From NCBI GenBank assembly GCA_002428525.1, contig DIWU01000015.1, forward strand, positions 73,708-137,707: a stretch of 64,000 nucleotides of DNA, in the 5' to 3' direction. Below, piece by piece: positions 1 to 7,888 of the stretch. Each line of letters opens with the position of its first letter. Position 1 is the stretch's first letter. A program made the translations under genes and the position numbers. The notes below the pieces were generated by a model. It was given only the letters and a program-made list of their open reading frames with translations, did no database searches and was not told the origin of the DNA. Origin of the DNA: a bacterium UBP14_UBA6098 (lineage in GTDB: Bacteria; UBP14; UBA6098).

Positions 1-54
1 CGATACGGATTATTAGGCCTGTCGCGTAGTTGTAACAATATAAAAGGAGAAAAA

Positions 55-132
55 ATGGCCAAGAAAGCCGCACCGAAGAAGGAAGCCGCACCGGCAAAAG
101 GGCAGAAAGAAACCCCGAAGAAAAAGGGTTAA
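55..132 (+). CDS. 25-residue Lys/Ala/Pro-rich basic peptide
   Basis: A very short reading frame, MAKKAAPKK... ending KKKG, starts at an ATG 5-6 nt after a good AGGAG ribosome site (45-49). A clear hairpin-T-run terminator follows directly. About a third of the residues are lysine, mixed with alanine and proline, which resembles the tails of histone-H1-like proteins. This suggests a nucleic-acid-binding or charge-shielding role, but that is inference. Its ribosome site and private terminator argue for a real gene. It is too short for a family assignment. Confidence 0.5.
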   Translation: MAKKAAPKKEAAPAKGQKETPKKKG

Positions 133-141
133 TTAACAAAC

Positions 142-168
142 AACCCCTGCGAAAGCGGGGGTTTTTTT
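142..168 (+). terminator. Rho-independent terminator after the basic peptide
   Basis: The stem AACCCCTGC / GCGGGGGTT closes on a GAAA tetraloop and runs into seven Ts. It sits 10 nt after the stop codon at 132. Confidence 0.85.
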
Positions 169-187
169 GTTGCCCTTCAATTTCAAG

Positions 188-220
188 AGGCCCCGATTGC
201 TGAAAGGGCCTGTGTTTTTT
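188..220 (+). terminator. Second terminator-like hairpin
   Basis: AGGCCC (188-193) pairs with GGGCCT (206-211), and a T-rich tail of seven Ts follows after GTG. It could be a back-up terminator for the peptide gene at 55-132. Confidence 0.5.
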
Positions 221-230
221 TCATTATTTG

Positions 231-258
231 TTGAAATTGACCGACATTCGGTTATAAT
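231..258 (+). promoter_or_regulatory. Sigma-70-type promoter for the 288-1057 gene pair
   Basis: TTGAAA (231-236) and TATAAT (253-258) are 16 bp apart and lie 30 nt before the ATG at 288. Confidence 0.65.
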
Positions 259-287
259 ATCATAAATGAGCTTAATTAAAGGCCGTT

Positions 288-572
288 ATGAGAAGGTTAA
301 AACTCATTATCGTTTTTCTGCTCCTCGTATTCTGCGGACAGGTTTTCGCCGGCGAGAACGAGGGTAATGATCTCGGGTTTGTTAAATATATCCCCTATGC
401 CATTGCTATAATTATATATATCCTCGGCTCGAAACTGAAACCGAAGGGCACCGAAGAGAACAAGCCCTTCTCCGGCCTTATTCGCAAACGAAAGCAGGAG
501 ATCGGCCCGAAGGATACATCCATCGTGTATGACGGCTACGAACGCAACTACGAACCAATCGAACCTAAATGA
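288..572 (+). CDS. Small exported or membrane protein of unknown function
   Basis: This 94-residue protein has a classic signal peptide (MRR, a hydrophobic LIIVFLLLVFC core, then FAG at residues 20-22). A second hydrophobic segment (about residues 31-47, FVKYIPYAIAIIIYILGS) could be a transmembrane helix. The polar tail is rich in Lys, Glu and Pro. A recognisable promoter precedes it. Its last codons overlap the next gene by ATGA, so the two are probably co-translated. No known family is recognised; it is probably an inner-membrane protein with a short soluble tail. Confidence 0.65.
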   Translation: MRRLKLIIVFLLLVFCGQVFAGENEGNDLGFVKYIPYAIAIIIYILGSKLKPKGTEENKPFSGLIRKRKQEIGPKDTSIVYDGYERNYEPIEPK

Positions 573-1057
573 AGCCGCTTGCTTTGATAGTAATCGCGAT
601 GGTTTGCGCCCTTGTCGCCGGTTGTGGAACCGCCCCGGAGATCAAGCCCGGCGATGTCCGCTTGGAGATAGACGACAACCGGCCCTCGATCTATATCGTC
701 CCACCGGAAGACCCTGTCGGAACGGCGAAATCGGTTATAACCGATTACAATGAATCCTCGGGCGGCCTTTGCCGAAGCTTCAACGAGCGTATCGAATTCG
801 ACAATATCACGGTTTATCGCGAAGTTAAGAATATAACCTATTATAGCTATTGGTATTACGGCCTCGTCAAATCGATGGAGGAGGAGCGCTGTTGGGAGCC
901 GGCCGGAGTTCGCAAGGATATCGAGATCAGCGGATGTATCTACGACGGAACGCGTAAGCTGATCAACTACGAGGCTGTGGTAAACGGCGTGCCGTATTAC
1001 TACGCCGGTGTTTTCAACTCGGATACCGTCGATTACGGCCAATTCCCGACGAATTAA
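569..1057 (+). CDS. Predicted lipoprotein of unknown function
   Basis: The 162-residue product starts with a lipoprotein signal peptide whose lipobox is LVAGC, giving Cys19 as the lipidated residue after cleavage by signal peptidase II. The mature part contains no motif I recognise; it has several Tyr-rich strands (YYSYWYYG) and two conserved-looking cysteines (Cys66 and Cys102 region). It overlaps the preceding membrane protein by four bases (ATGA), so the pair forms an operon under the promoter at 231-258. Location would be the periplasmic side of the inner or outer membrane. Confidence 0.7.
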   Translation: MKPLALIVIAMVCALVAGCGTAPEIKPGDVRLEIDDNRPSIYIVPPEDPVGTAKSVITDYNESSGGLCRSFNERIEFDNITVYREVKNITYYSYWYYGLVKSMEEERCWEPAGVRKDIEISGCIYDGTRKLINYEAVVNGVPYYYAGVFNSDTVDYGQFPTN

Positions 1058-1088
1058 CACGCGCTCGAATTCGATTGAGCTTGACACG

Positions 1089-1111
1089 CCCGCCCTCGAC
1101 GGGTATTTTTT
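1089..1111 (+). terminator. Possible terminator after the lipoprotein gene
   Basis: A short CCCG/CGGG stem with a 7-nt loop is followed by TATTTTTTT. The stem is only four pairs, so the call rests mainly on the T-run and position. Confidence 0.4.
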
Positions 1112-1313
1112 TGCGGTGAAATCGAGCGGTGGGCTGTTCGGTGCCCGAGGTTTTTGATAGCTTTCGGATTTGTGCCGGGAATTCGATCCTCGGAGTCGGG
1201 GGAGGGCGTGGCGAGATCGGTTTATCCGTTTATTAGAATCGCTACGGGCTGTTTGGTTGAGTGCAGATGAAATGAGGCTTGCGAGGCGATTGCCTCCAAG
1301 ATGATCGAATGCT

Positions 1314-1521
1314 CGTGTCGGAGCGGCCGAGCATATTCAAATAAAATAAAGAGGTGCCGGAGCGGCCGATCGAATATGCCTCGCATATTCAAATAAAATA
1401 TACTAAAGAGGTGTCGGAGCGGCCGATCGAATATGCCTCGCATATTCAGATAAAATATACTGGAGAGGTGCCGGAGCGGCCGATCGAATATGCCTCGCAT
1501 ATTCAGATAAAATATACTGGA
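1314..1521 (+). repeat. 57-bp tandem units carrying the 5' head of tRNA-Ser
   Basis: Three near-identical 57-bp units begin at 1351, 1408 and 1465. A degenerate partial unit lies before them (about 1314-1350). Each unit opens with GAGGTGCCGGAGCGG (GTGTC in one), the acceptor-strand and D-arm sequence of the tRNA-Ser at 1519. Each continues with a perfect hairpin GAATATGC-CTC-GCATATTC and ends in an A+T-rich TAAAATATACT stretch. The fourth occurrence is the real tRNA, which departs from the repeat after GGAGCGG. Differences between units are single bases. The region from 1112 to 1313 shows no gene or repeat. Confidence 0.9.
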
Positions 1522-1604
1522 GAGGTGCCGGAGCGGTTTAACGGGGCGGTCTTGAAAACCGTTGTCCCCTACGGGGACCCCGGGTTCGAATCCCGGCCTC
1601 TCCG
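1519..1604 (+). tRNA. tRNA-Ser (anticodon TGA)
   Basis: A 7-bp acceptor stem GGAGAGG/CCTCTCC, an anticodon loop CTTGAAA (anticodon TGA, reading UCA), a long variable arm GTCCCC-TAC-GGGGAC typical of class II tRNAs, and the T arm CCGGG-TTCGAAT-CCCGG are all intact. The discriminator base is G1604. CCA is not encoded, unlike the two tRNAs at 45.4 kb. The gene sits at the end of an array of 57-bp units that repeat its 5' end. Confidence 0.95.
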
Positions 1605-1613
1605 GGTTACATG

Positions 1614-1646
1614 AAAGCCCGATTCGCGAACGGATCGGGCTTTTTT
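1614..1646 (+). terminator. Terminator after tRNA-Ser
   Basis: GCCCGAT (1617-1623) pairs with ATCGGGC (1634-1640), followed by six Ts and preceded by A-rich sequence. It lies 10 nt after the tRNA 3' end. Confidence 0.85.
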
Positions 1647-1655
1647 ATGCTTTCC

Positions 1656-1802
1656 GAGCCGGTGGTCGAACGCTCCGCGCCGGTGGTCGAACGCGCCGAG
1701 CCAGTGGTCGAGCGCTCCGCGCCGGTGGTCGAGCGCGCCGCGCCGGTGGTCGAACGCGCCGAGCCGGTGGTCGAGGGTTCCGCGCCGGTGGTTGAGCGCT
1801 CC
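1656..1802 (+). repeat. 21-bp direct repeat array, seven units (GGTGGTCGA core)
   Basis: The core GGTGGTC (AGTGGTC once) recurs exactly every 21 bp at 1661, 1682, 1703, 1724, 1745, 1766 and 1787. Flanking bases alternate between GAACGCTCC and GAGCGCGCC types. Because 21 is a multiple of three, all frames stay open and read as heptapeptide repeats. No ribosome site supports translation. Confidence 0.9.
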
Positions 1803-1821
1803 GATTCAAATCGGAACGGCT

Positions 1822-1932
1822 GACCACTCGATCAACTCCTTTGACCACTCGATCAAAACGCCCGACCACCCGAGAGATACGGCCCACCACGCGCAATTTC
1901 CCCTCGACCACTCGAAAGAAACGACCGATACT
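1822..1932 (-). repeat. 21-bp repeat array in the opposite orientation, five to six units
   Basis: The core GACCAC, the reverse complement of GTGGTC, occurs at 1822, 1843, 1864, 1885 (CACCAC) and 1906, again spaced exactly 21 bp, with a decayed sixth unit at 1927. The sequence between cores is more diverged than in the forward array. The two arrays face each other across about 30 bp. From 1933 to 2031 no further feature is visible. Confidence 0.8.
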
Positions 1933-2031
1933 CCGCGCGATTTATCCAACGAATTGGAAATTATCAGCCGACAAGCGGATAACCTCACAAGATTGGGTGG
2001 GCTGTCAACCGAACCCGCGCGGAATGGGTAT

Positions 2032-2059
2032 TTGACATGGTAATTATAATAGATATAAT
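2032..2059 (+). promoter_or_regulatory. Strong sigma-70-type promoter for the DUF4159 operon
   Basis: TTGACA (2032-2037) and TATAAT (2054-2059) are separated by 16 bp, both perfect consensus hexamers. Initiation is expected near 2066. Confidence 0.75.
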
Positions 2060-2077
2060 TCTCAGGCCTATTTAGGT

Positions 2078-2782
2078 ATGAAAAATGCAAGATGTTTACA
2101 GGATATGAAAGTTATAAAAGTTAGCGCAATTATACTTGCGACCGCGGTTCTCGCGACCGCGGCCTACTCCGCCGAGGCGCAGGCGGTGCCGTTCACTGTT
2201 GCGCGCCTCAAGTATAGCGGCTCGGGGGACTGGTATGCCAATCCCTCCTCGCTTCCGAATCTGCTGGATTATGTCGCGAAGAATGCGGGAATCCCCGCGG
2301 TTCACACCGGCAAGTATGTTCAGCCGACCGACGACGACTTTTTCAACTATCCCTACATCTATATGACTGGCCACGGCGATGTCCGTTTCGGCGAGAAAGA
2401 GATTGCCCGAATGCGCGAGTATCTCACCAACGGCGGCTTTCTGCACGCCGACGACAACTACGGCATGGACCAGTCCTTCCGCCGCGAGATGAAGCGGATT
2501 TTCCCAGATAAAGAGCTGGTGGAACTGCCCTTCGACCACGAGATCTACCACTGTTTCTACAAATTCCCGCAGGGCCTTCCGAAGATACACGAGCACGACG
2601 GCAAGCCCCCGCAGGGCTTCGGTCTCTTCCACGAAGGGCGGCTCATCGTTTTCTACACATATGAAACCGACCTCGGCGACGGCTGGGAAGACCCCGAGGT
2701 GCACAACGACCCCCCCGAGAAGCGCGAGGCGGCGCTCCGTATGGGCACGAACATCATCGTTTATGCGTTGACGAGACTATGA
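2078..2782 (+). CDS. DUF4159-family exported protein
   Basis: The protein begins with a signal peptide and continues as a DUF4159-type domain. Recognisable stretches are FTVARLKYSGSGDWYANP, then YIYMTGHGDVRF, LTNGGFLHADDNYG and the LPFDHEIYHCFY region, as in this family of glutamine-amidotransferase-like, probably non-catalytic domains. An ATG at 2105 (MKVIKVSAIILATAVL...) gives the neatest signal peptide and may be the true start; 2078 has only a weak AGG site. The stop overlaps the next gene (ATGA at 2779). DUF4159 genes commonly sit with DUF4175, DUF58, MoxR and VWA genes, as here; the biochemical role is unknown. Confidence 0.8.
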   Translation: MKNARCLQDMKVIKVSAIILATAVLATAAYSAEAQAVPFTVARLKYSGSGDWYANPSSLPNLLDYVAKNAGIPAVHTGKYVQPTDDDFFNYPYIYMTGHGDVRFGEKEIARMREYLTNGGFLHADDNYGMDQSFRREMKRIFPDKELVELPFDHEIYHCFYKFPQGLPKIHEHDGKPPQGFGLFHEGRLIVFYTYETDLGDGWEDPEVHNDPPEKREAALRMGTNIIVYALTRL

Positions 2783-5700
2783 CCGAGGCGCGGCGCAAAA
2801 TATTCAGCTTCCTTCGTTCGGGGCAAAATTCATTCACCGCGGTGCAGGCCGGCGGCGGGGCGATAGTCGCCCTTTCGTCGGTGATCCTTTCCGCGCTGGC
2901 GCTGTCCGCGCTGAACGGTCTTTTCTTCATGAACTCGGCCGCTCGAAGCGTGTTATTCTTCGCGTGGATGGCGGTTTCGATATTATCGATTATCAGGTGG
3001 GTCGTTTGGCCGGTGCTGAAGCGACCGAGCCTGCGCTTCGTCGCGATCGCCCTCGAATCAGCCTATCCGCAGATCAAAACGAGGCTTGTATCCTCGTTCG
3101 ATCTCTTGGCTGTCGATTCCGACCGGCTCGGCTACTCGAAGCAACTCGTCGAGGCCGCGATTATCGACGCCGGTTCGTCTATCGATGGCCTGAGGCCGGG
3201 CAAGATCGCCCCTGTCTCGGCGCTTCGCGAGAACGCCGCCTTTCTCGGGCTGGCGCTGATATTGTCGCTCGGGCTTTTCACAGCGTTCCCGGCGACATTC
3301 CGCGAGGGACTAATTCGCGGGATGCGGCCCTTCGCGCATATCCCCCGCCCGACTATGACCTCGCTCAAAATCTCCCCCGGCGACACTCAAATCACGAAAT
3401 ACTCCACGCTCGAGGTCGAGATCGAGGCCGCGGGAAAACTCCCCGAGAAAGTGACTATCTACCGCAGGTTCGAGGGCGAGCGCGAGGAACGAGGCTATCC
3501 GGCGGTCAAGGTCGAGAAGAGCCACCGCGAATGGGGCTTCGCCTTCGAGGATGTCAAGCGCGACTTCACCTACCGCGTCGAGGGCGGGGATTTTGTCAGC
3601 AAGCAGTTCGAGGTCGAGGTCGTTGACCGGCCGCGAATAGTGAATATGATTATCACCCTAAATTTCCCGGCCCATACAGGCCTCGCGTCCCAACGCCTCG
3701 ACGAGAACGAAGGCTCTATCGATGTGCCCTACGGCACGAGGGTCTCGATCGAGGCGCGCTTCTCGAAGGAGATCGCCTCGGGAGCACTTGTCTTTTCCGA
3801 CACTACCGAACGAGCCTTGACAATCGAGGACAAAACCGGCAAAGCGAGCTTCGGCGCGACAAAGAATTTCAGCTATCATATCGCGGTGCTCGACGCCGAG
3901 GGCCTTCAGAACGACGACCCCATCGAATACCCGATCCGCGTCCGTATGGACGAGTTCCCCTCGGTCGAGATCACCGCGCCCGCAGTCGATATCCAGCTCA
4001 CCGAGGAGCTGAAGATACCGCTATCGTTCATCGCGGAGGACGACTACGGCTTCTCGAAATTCGTCGTCGCTCATATTGTCCAAAGCTCGCAGAACGACAC
4101 CGTCAGAACGCGCATTCCGGCGGAGGTCGCCGGCCTAAGGCAGGTCGGGATAAATTACCTTTGGGACCTCGATCCCTACAACCTTGAGCCGGAGGATATC
4201 ATTCTATATTGGGTCGAGGCCTACGACAACGACGCGCTGACCGGCCCCAAGATGGACGCCAGCAAGGTCTATTCGGCGCGCTTCCCCGGAATCGAGGAGA
4301 TCTTCGAGGAGATTGCCGACGAACGCGAGATGCAGGTTTTCGATATGCAGGAGATTGCGCGCCAAGAGCGCGATCTCTCGAAGGAGCTTGCCCAAGTGAC
4401 ACGCGAACTTCGCTCCGAGCCCGAGGTCAGCTATGAAAAGCGCGAGGACCTTCGCGAGGCACTTCAAAAGCAGGAGCAACTCCTCGAGGAACTTGAGAAA
4501 GCCGCCGAGGACTACCAGCAAACCACCGACAAGGTGGTCGATCAGCAGATGGCCGCCTCGGAGATAATCGAAAAGATGATGGAGATTCAAAAACTCCTCG
4601 ACGAGGTCGCCACGGAGGAGATGCGCGAGGCGATGAAGAAGCTTCAGGAAGCCCTCGACTCGATGGACCCCGAGGAGCTCAAGCGCGCCGCCGAGCAATT
4701 CCAGATGAGCCAAGATGAGCTTATGGAGCGCCTCGAAAGGACGCTTTCACTGCTCAAGCGAATGCAGATCGAGCAACGCATCGAGGATATGAAGAACCTC
4801 GCCGACAAACTCAAAGAGATGCAAGAGGAGATCGGCGAGGGCCTCGAAAAGGGCAACAAATCCAAAGAAGACCTCGAGCGGATGCAGGACAGGGTGACCA
4901 AGGGTAGCGAGCTACTCGAAAAGGGCACCGAGGAGCTTGCCAAGATGATGGAGGAGTTCTCCGATATGCCCTCCGAGGACGCAAAGCAGATCTCCGACGC
5001 AATGAAGCAGAACAGCCCGAGCAAGAAATCCGGCCAATGCAAGGGCTCGATGCAGTCCGGCGCGGCCAAACAGTGCCAAGCCCAATCGAAGGAGCTTTCC
5101 GACCAGCTCGAGCAGATACAAAAGCAACTCGCCCAGATGCAACAGCAAATGCAACAACAGATATCGGCGGAGCTTATCGCGGCGATGCGCAAGGCGGTAT
5201 TCGAACTGCTCGATCTTTCTTCGAGGCAAGAGTCGCTCGGCTCGAAGCTCGCCCTCGACCTTCGGAGCTTCGATATAGCCCGCGGGCTTCTGCCCGAAGG
5301 CACACAGATCAGCTCGGCCCTCGGCCGCGTCACCGCCGATGTCATGGCCGCCGCGCAGAAGAATTTCAACCTTCCGCCGAGTATCGGCGCACTGCTCGGC
5401 AATGCCAACAAACAGGTCGCCGATATGCTCTCCGAACTCGCCGCCGGCAGGGGCTATAGCGCCCACCCGAAGAGCCTCGAGGCGATGGCCTCGATGAATA
5501 TCGCCGCGGAGAAGCTCCTCGAAACAATGGATCAGATGGGCAGTTCATCGAGCTGTAGCGGCTCGCAGAGCTTCTTCCAGCAGATGCAGGGGATGTGCGA
5601 CAAACAGGGGCAGATCAACTCGATGACTATGCCGATGGTTCAGGGCCAAGGCCAACAGGTGCAACCCGGCGGGATGTCGCTCGACCAGCAGGCCGCCGCG

Positions 5701-6147
5701 GCGCGCCTCGCCGCGGAGCAGGAGGCGGTCAAAAAGAGCGTTCAGGAGCTGGCCAAGGAGGCCGCCGGCAGGTCGGAGATCGCCGGCCGAATGGACGATA
5801 TCGTCAGCGAGATGGAGGAGGTCGTCAAGGACCTCCGAAACCGTAGCGCCGACCAGCGCACACTCGAGCGCCAAGAGCGAATCTTGAGCCGTATGCTCGA
5901 TGTGCAAAAATCGCTTCATCGGCAGGAATACGAGGAACGGCGCATGAGCAAAACCGGCGAAAATATCCTCCGCCGTAGCCCGGACAGCCTGCCCGAAGAC
6001 CTCGGCGAGCGAAGGGATATGCTTCAGCAACAGCTCCTCAGGGCATTGAACCAGCCCTACCCAAAGGAATACGAGAGCTTGATTAAAGACTACTTCAAGG
6101 CCCTCCGCGAGGATAATCCCGAAGGACAGAGAATAGATGGAAAATAG
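2779..6147 (+). CDS. DUF4175-like membrane-anchored coiled-coil protein
   Basis: A 1122-residue protein. Two N-terminal transmembrane helices (about 25-50 and 55-78) and a third near 148-167 are followed by beta-rich, Ig-like extracytoplasmic sequence (about 185-490). A very long Glu/Lys/Gln-rich coiled-coil section (about 500-800) and a second Gln/Met-rich helical section to the C-terminus follow. This order matches the DUF4175 family. It overlaps the DUF4159 gene by four bases and the TPR gene downstream by 11 bases. A structural or scaffolding role in the periplasm is an inference; no enzymatic motif is seen. Confidence 0.7.
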   Translation: MTEARRKIFSFLRSGQNSFTAVQAGGGAIVALSSVILSALALSALNGLFFMNSAARSVLFFAWMAVSILSIIRWVVWPVLKRPSLRFVAIALESAYPQIKTRLVSSFDLLAVDSDRLGYSKQLVEAAIIDAGSSIDGLRPGKIAPVSALRENAAFLGLALILSLGLFTAFPATFREGLIRGMRPFAHIPRPTMTSLKISPGDTQITKYSTLEVEIEAAGKLPEKVTIYRRFEGEREERGYPAVKVEKSHREWGFAFEDVKRDFTYRVEGGDFVSKQFEVEVVDRPRIVNMIITLNFPAHTGLASQRLDENEGSIDVPYGTRVSIEARFSKEIASGALVFSDTTERALTIEDKTGKASFGATKNFSYHIAVLDAEGLQNDDPIEYPIRVRMDEFPSVEITAPAVDIQLTEELKIPLSFIAEDDYGFSKFVVAHIVQSSQNDTVRTRIPAEVAGLRQVGINYLWDLDPYNLEPEDIILYWVEAYDNDALTGPKMDASKVYSARFPGIEEIFEEIADEREMQVFDMQEIARQERDLSKELAQVTRELRSEPEVSYEKREDLREALQKQEQLLEELEKAAEDYQQTTDKVVDQQMAASEIIEKMMEIQKLLDEVATEEMREAMKKLQEALDSMDPEELKRAAEQFQMSQDELMERLERTLSLLKRMQIEQRIEDMKNLADKLKEMQEEIGEGLEKGNKSKEDLERMQDRVTKGSELLEKGTEELAKMMEEFSDMPSEDAKQISDAMKQNSPSKKSGQCKGSMQSGAAKQCQAQSKELSDQLEQIQKQLAQMQQQMQQQISAELIAAMRKAVFELLDLSSRQESLGSKLALDLRSFDIARGLLPEGTQISSALGRVTADVMAAAQKNFNLPPSIGALLGNANKQVADMLSELAAGRGYSAHPKSLEAMASMNIAAEKLLETMDQMGSSSSCSGSQSFFQQMQGMCDKQGQINSMTMPMVQGQGQQVQPGGMSLDQQAAAARLAAEQEAVKKSVQELAKEAAGRSEIAGRMDDIVSEMEEVVKDLRNRSADQRTLERQERILSRMLDVQKSLHRQEYEERRMSKTGENILRRSPDSLPEDLGERRDMLQQQLLRALNQPYPKEYESLIKDYFKALREDNPEGQRIDGK

Positions 6148-7888
6148 AGTATTCAAAATCCTTGTAATATTGACCGCTCTCGCCCTCGGGCTTTTCGCGG
6201 ATAATGCCCGCGATATCGAGCTTTCCCGCCGTTATGTCGCGTTGGGGAAGTTTGCCGAAGCGCGGGAGATCCTCGAGCCGCTTCTCGCCACGAACCCGAA
6301 CGACTTATCTCTGCGATTGCTCCTGAAGCAAACCTATAGGGCGCTCAAGGACAACGAAGCACTTCTTGGGATTGTCGAAGCCGAGCTTGCTGTGAGTCCC
6401 AATGACGCTGGATTATGGATCGAACTCGGCGAAATCGCACTCGCCTCGGGACAAGCCGACAAGGCGAAAAAGGCCTTCAAGACAGCGGTCGATTTGGCCC
6501 CTGCGGATGAGGCGAAGATACTGGCGATCTTCAAATCCTATATGGCTTGGGGATACAGCGCCGAGGCCGCCGAACTGCTCCTTTCAGCGAGAAAGCAGAG
6601 CGGCAGAAAGGCCGCCTTCGCCCTCGAAATCGCCTCGATTCACGAGGTCGCCAACGACTGGCCGAAGGCCGCAGACGAATACGCCCTCTATCTCGGCGAA
6701 TATCCCGACAGGTTCCCGGATATCGAGCGGCGCATGAACGAGGTCTCCGCAGATCCCGACCAGCTGGAAAAGCTTGTCGCGGCTGTCACCAAGCTCAAGG
6801 ACAAGGGCGTAGAGGGTGACCGGATCGACCAGATGCTCGCGCGACTGCGTGTTCGGCAGGGGGATTATGTTTCCGCGGTAAAGAGCCTGATCGAGGCCGA
6901 GAGCAAGCGGCGCATGAAGGGGTTGTTCCTCGTCGGTTTCATGAGGGAGGCGCTCGCCGCTGGCGCTCATTCGGCGGTGATTACCGCCGGCGAATACCTC
7001 GCCGACGCGGAGCCGCGCTTCTCGCAGGAATCGAATCTGACGATGGCCTATTCACTCCGCGCGACAAAGCGCGTTGACGAGGCGATTAAAACGCTCACCC
7101 CTCTTACGAAATCGAAGTCGCCGAATATCGCCGCCGAGGCGACTGCGCTACTCGGCACGATATATCTCGAGGATAAGGCCGACGCGAAGACCGCGCGCGG
7201 CTATTTCGAAGAGGCGATAAAGTCCTATCCGAGGGCTCCGCAGACCGGCCCTGCCTTCCGAGGCCTCGCGGAGGTGTATTTCCAAAGCGACGATTTCGAG
7301 TCCGCCGAAGGACTGCTTCGCCAAAGGCGGGCTGTCTCTCCGGACGATCCATGGGCGCTGTTCGGCCTTGGCGAACTGGCCTTCTTCCGCGGCGCAACCG
7401 ATACCGCCGGAGCGATTTTCAAAGACCTTGCGATCGGTTTCCCAAAATCCGAGGAGGCCAACGACGCTGTCGAGTATCTTGCCCTCTTCGCCGACGCCTC
7501 GAAAAGCGGCGACCTCGGGCAAATTGCCTCGGCCTTCAGGGAACTTCGCAAGGGCGAATTAAAAAACGCCCTGACGGGATTCGACGAACTCATAGATAAA
7601 CACTCCTCGGAACCATGGGCGGATTTGCTCCTGTGGGAGCGCGCGCACCTGAAACTCCGCATGGGCGATGAGCTTGGTTATCGAACCGATCTAAAATCGA
7701 TTTCCGAGGTCTTCCCAGACGGCTATCACGCCGCGCAGGCCTTAGAACTCCTCGGCGACTCCGCCCTCGAAAGCGGCGACCTCGACGGCGCGAGGCATTA
7801 TTTCAACACGATTTTAGTCGATTATTCCGGCGCGGTCAACCTCGAACGGGTTCGCGAAAAACTGCGCAAGATGCCGGGGAATATTTGA
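6137..7888 (+). CDS. Exported TPR-repeat protein
   Basis: A signal peptide (MENRVFKILVILTALALGLFA) precedes some 560 residues of helical repeats. Repeat signatures include LGKFAEAREILEPLLATNPN, ELGEIALASGQADKAKKAF and AKTARGYFEEAIKSYP. TPR arrays act as protein-protein interaction scaffolds; the partner here may be the DUF4159 or DUF4175-like protein encoded immediately upstream, with which it overlaps. The gene also overlaps the TTG start of prmC. The specific function is unknown. Confidence 0.75.
   Translation: MENRVFKILVILTALALGLFADNARDIELSRRYVALGKFAEAREILEPLLATNPNDLSLRLLLKQTYRALKDNEALLGIVEAELAVSPNDAGLWIELGEIALASGQADKAKKAFKTAVDLAPADEAKILAIFKSYMAWGYSAEAAELLLSARKQSGRKAAFALEIASIHEVANDWPKAADEYALYLGEYPDRFPDIERRMNEVSADPDQLEKLVAAVTKLKDKGVEGDRIDQMLARLRVRQGDYVSAVKSLIEAESKRRMKGLFLVGFMREALAAGAHSAVITAGEYLADAEPRFSQESNLTMAYSLRATKRVDEAIKTLTPLTKSKSPNIAAEATALLGTIYLEDKADAKTARGYFEEAIKSYPRAPQTGPAFRGLAEVYFQSDDFESAEGLLRQRRAVSPDDPWALFGLGELAFFRGATDTAGAIFKDLAIGFPKSEEANDAVEYLALFADASKSGDLGQIASAFRELRKGELKNALTGFDELIDKHSSEPWADLLLWERAHLKLRMGDELGYRTDLKSISEVFPDGYHAAQALELLGDSALESGDLDGARHYFNTILVDYSGAVNLERVREKLRKMPGNI

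Noticed and set aside
1519..1604. Integrative-element attachment site at tRNA-Ser
   Set aside because: No integrase gene is present and the repeats match the 5' rather than the 3' end of the tRNA.
1354..1614. Open frame of 19-residue repeats (VPERPIEYASHIQIKYTGE) across the tRNA-Ser array
   Set aside because: It runs into the tRNA gene itself and has no ribosome site; the open frame follows from a 57-bp (3 x 19) repeat.
1562..1911. Heptapeptide-repeat frames on both strands over the first 21-bp array
   Set aside because: Any frame stays open when a stop-free unit of 21 bp is repeated; no start signal supports any of them.
1314..1932. CRISPR array
   Set aside because: Units are direct tandem copies with no unique spacers, and no cas gene is present in the window.
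2096..2704. Long antisense frame opposite the DUF4159 gene
   Set aside because: Antisense openness is a by-product of GC-rich codon use; the plus-strand protein has a signal peptide and family motifs.
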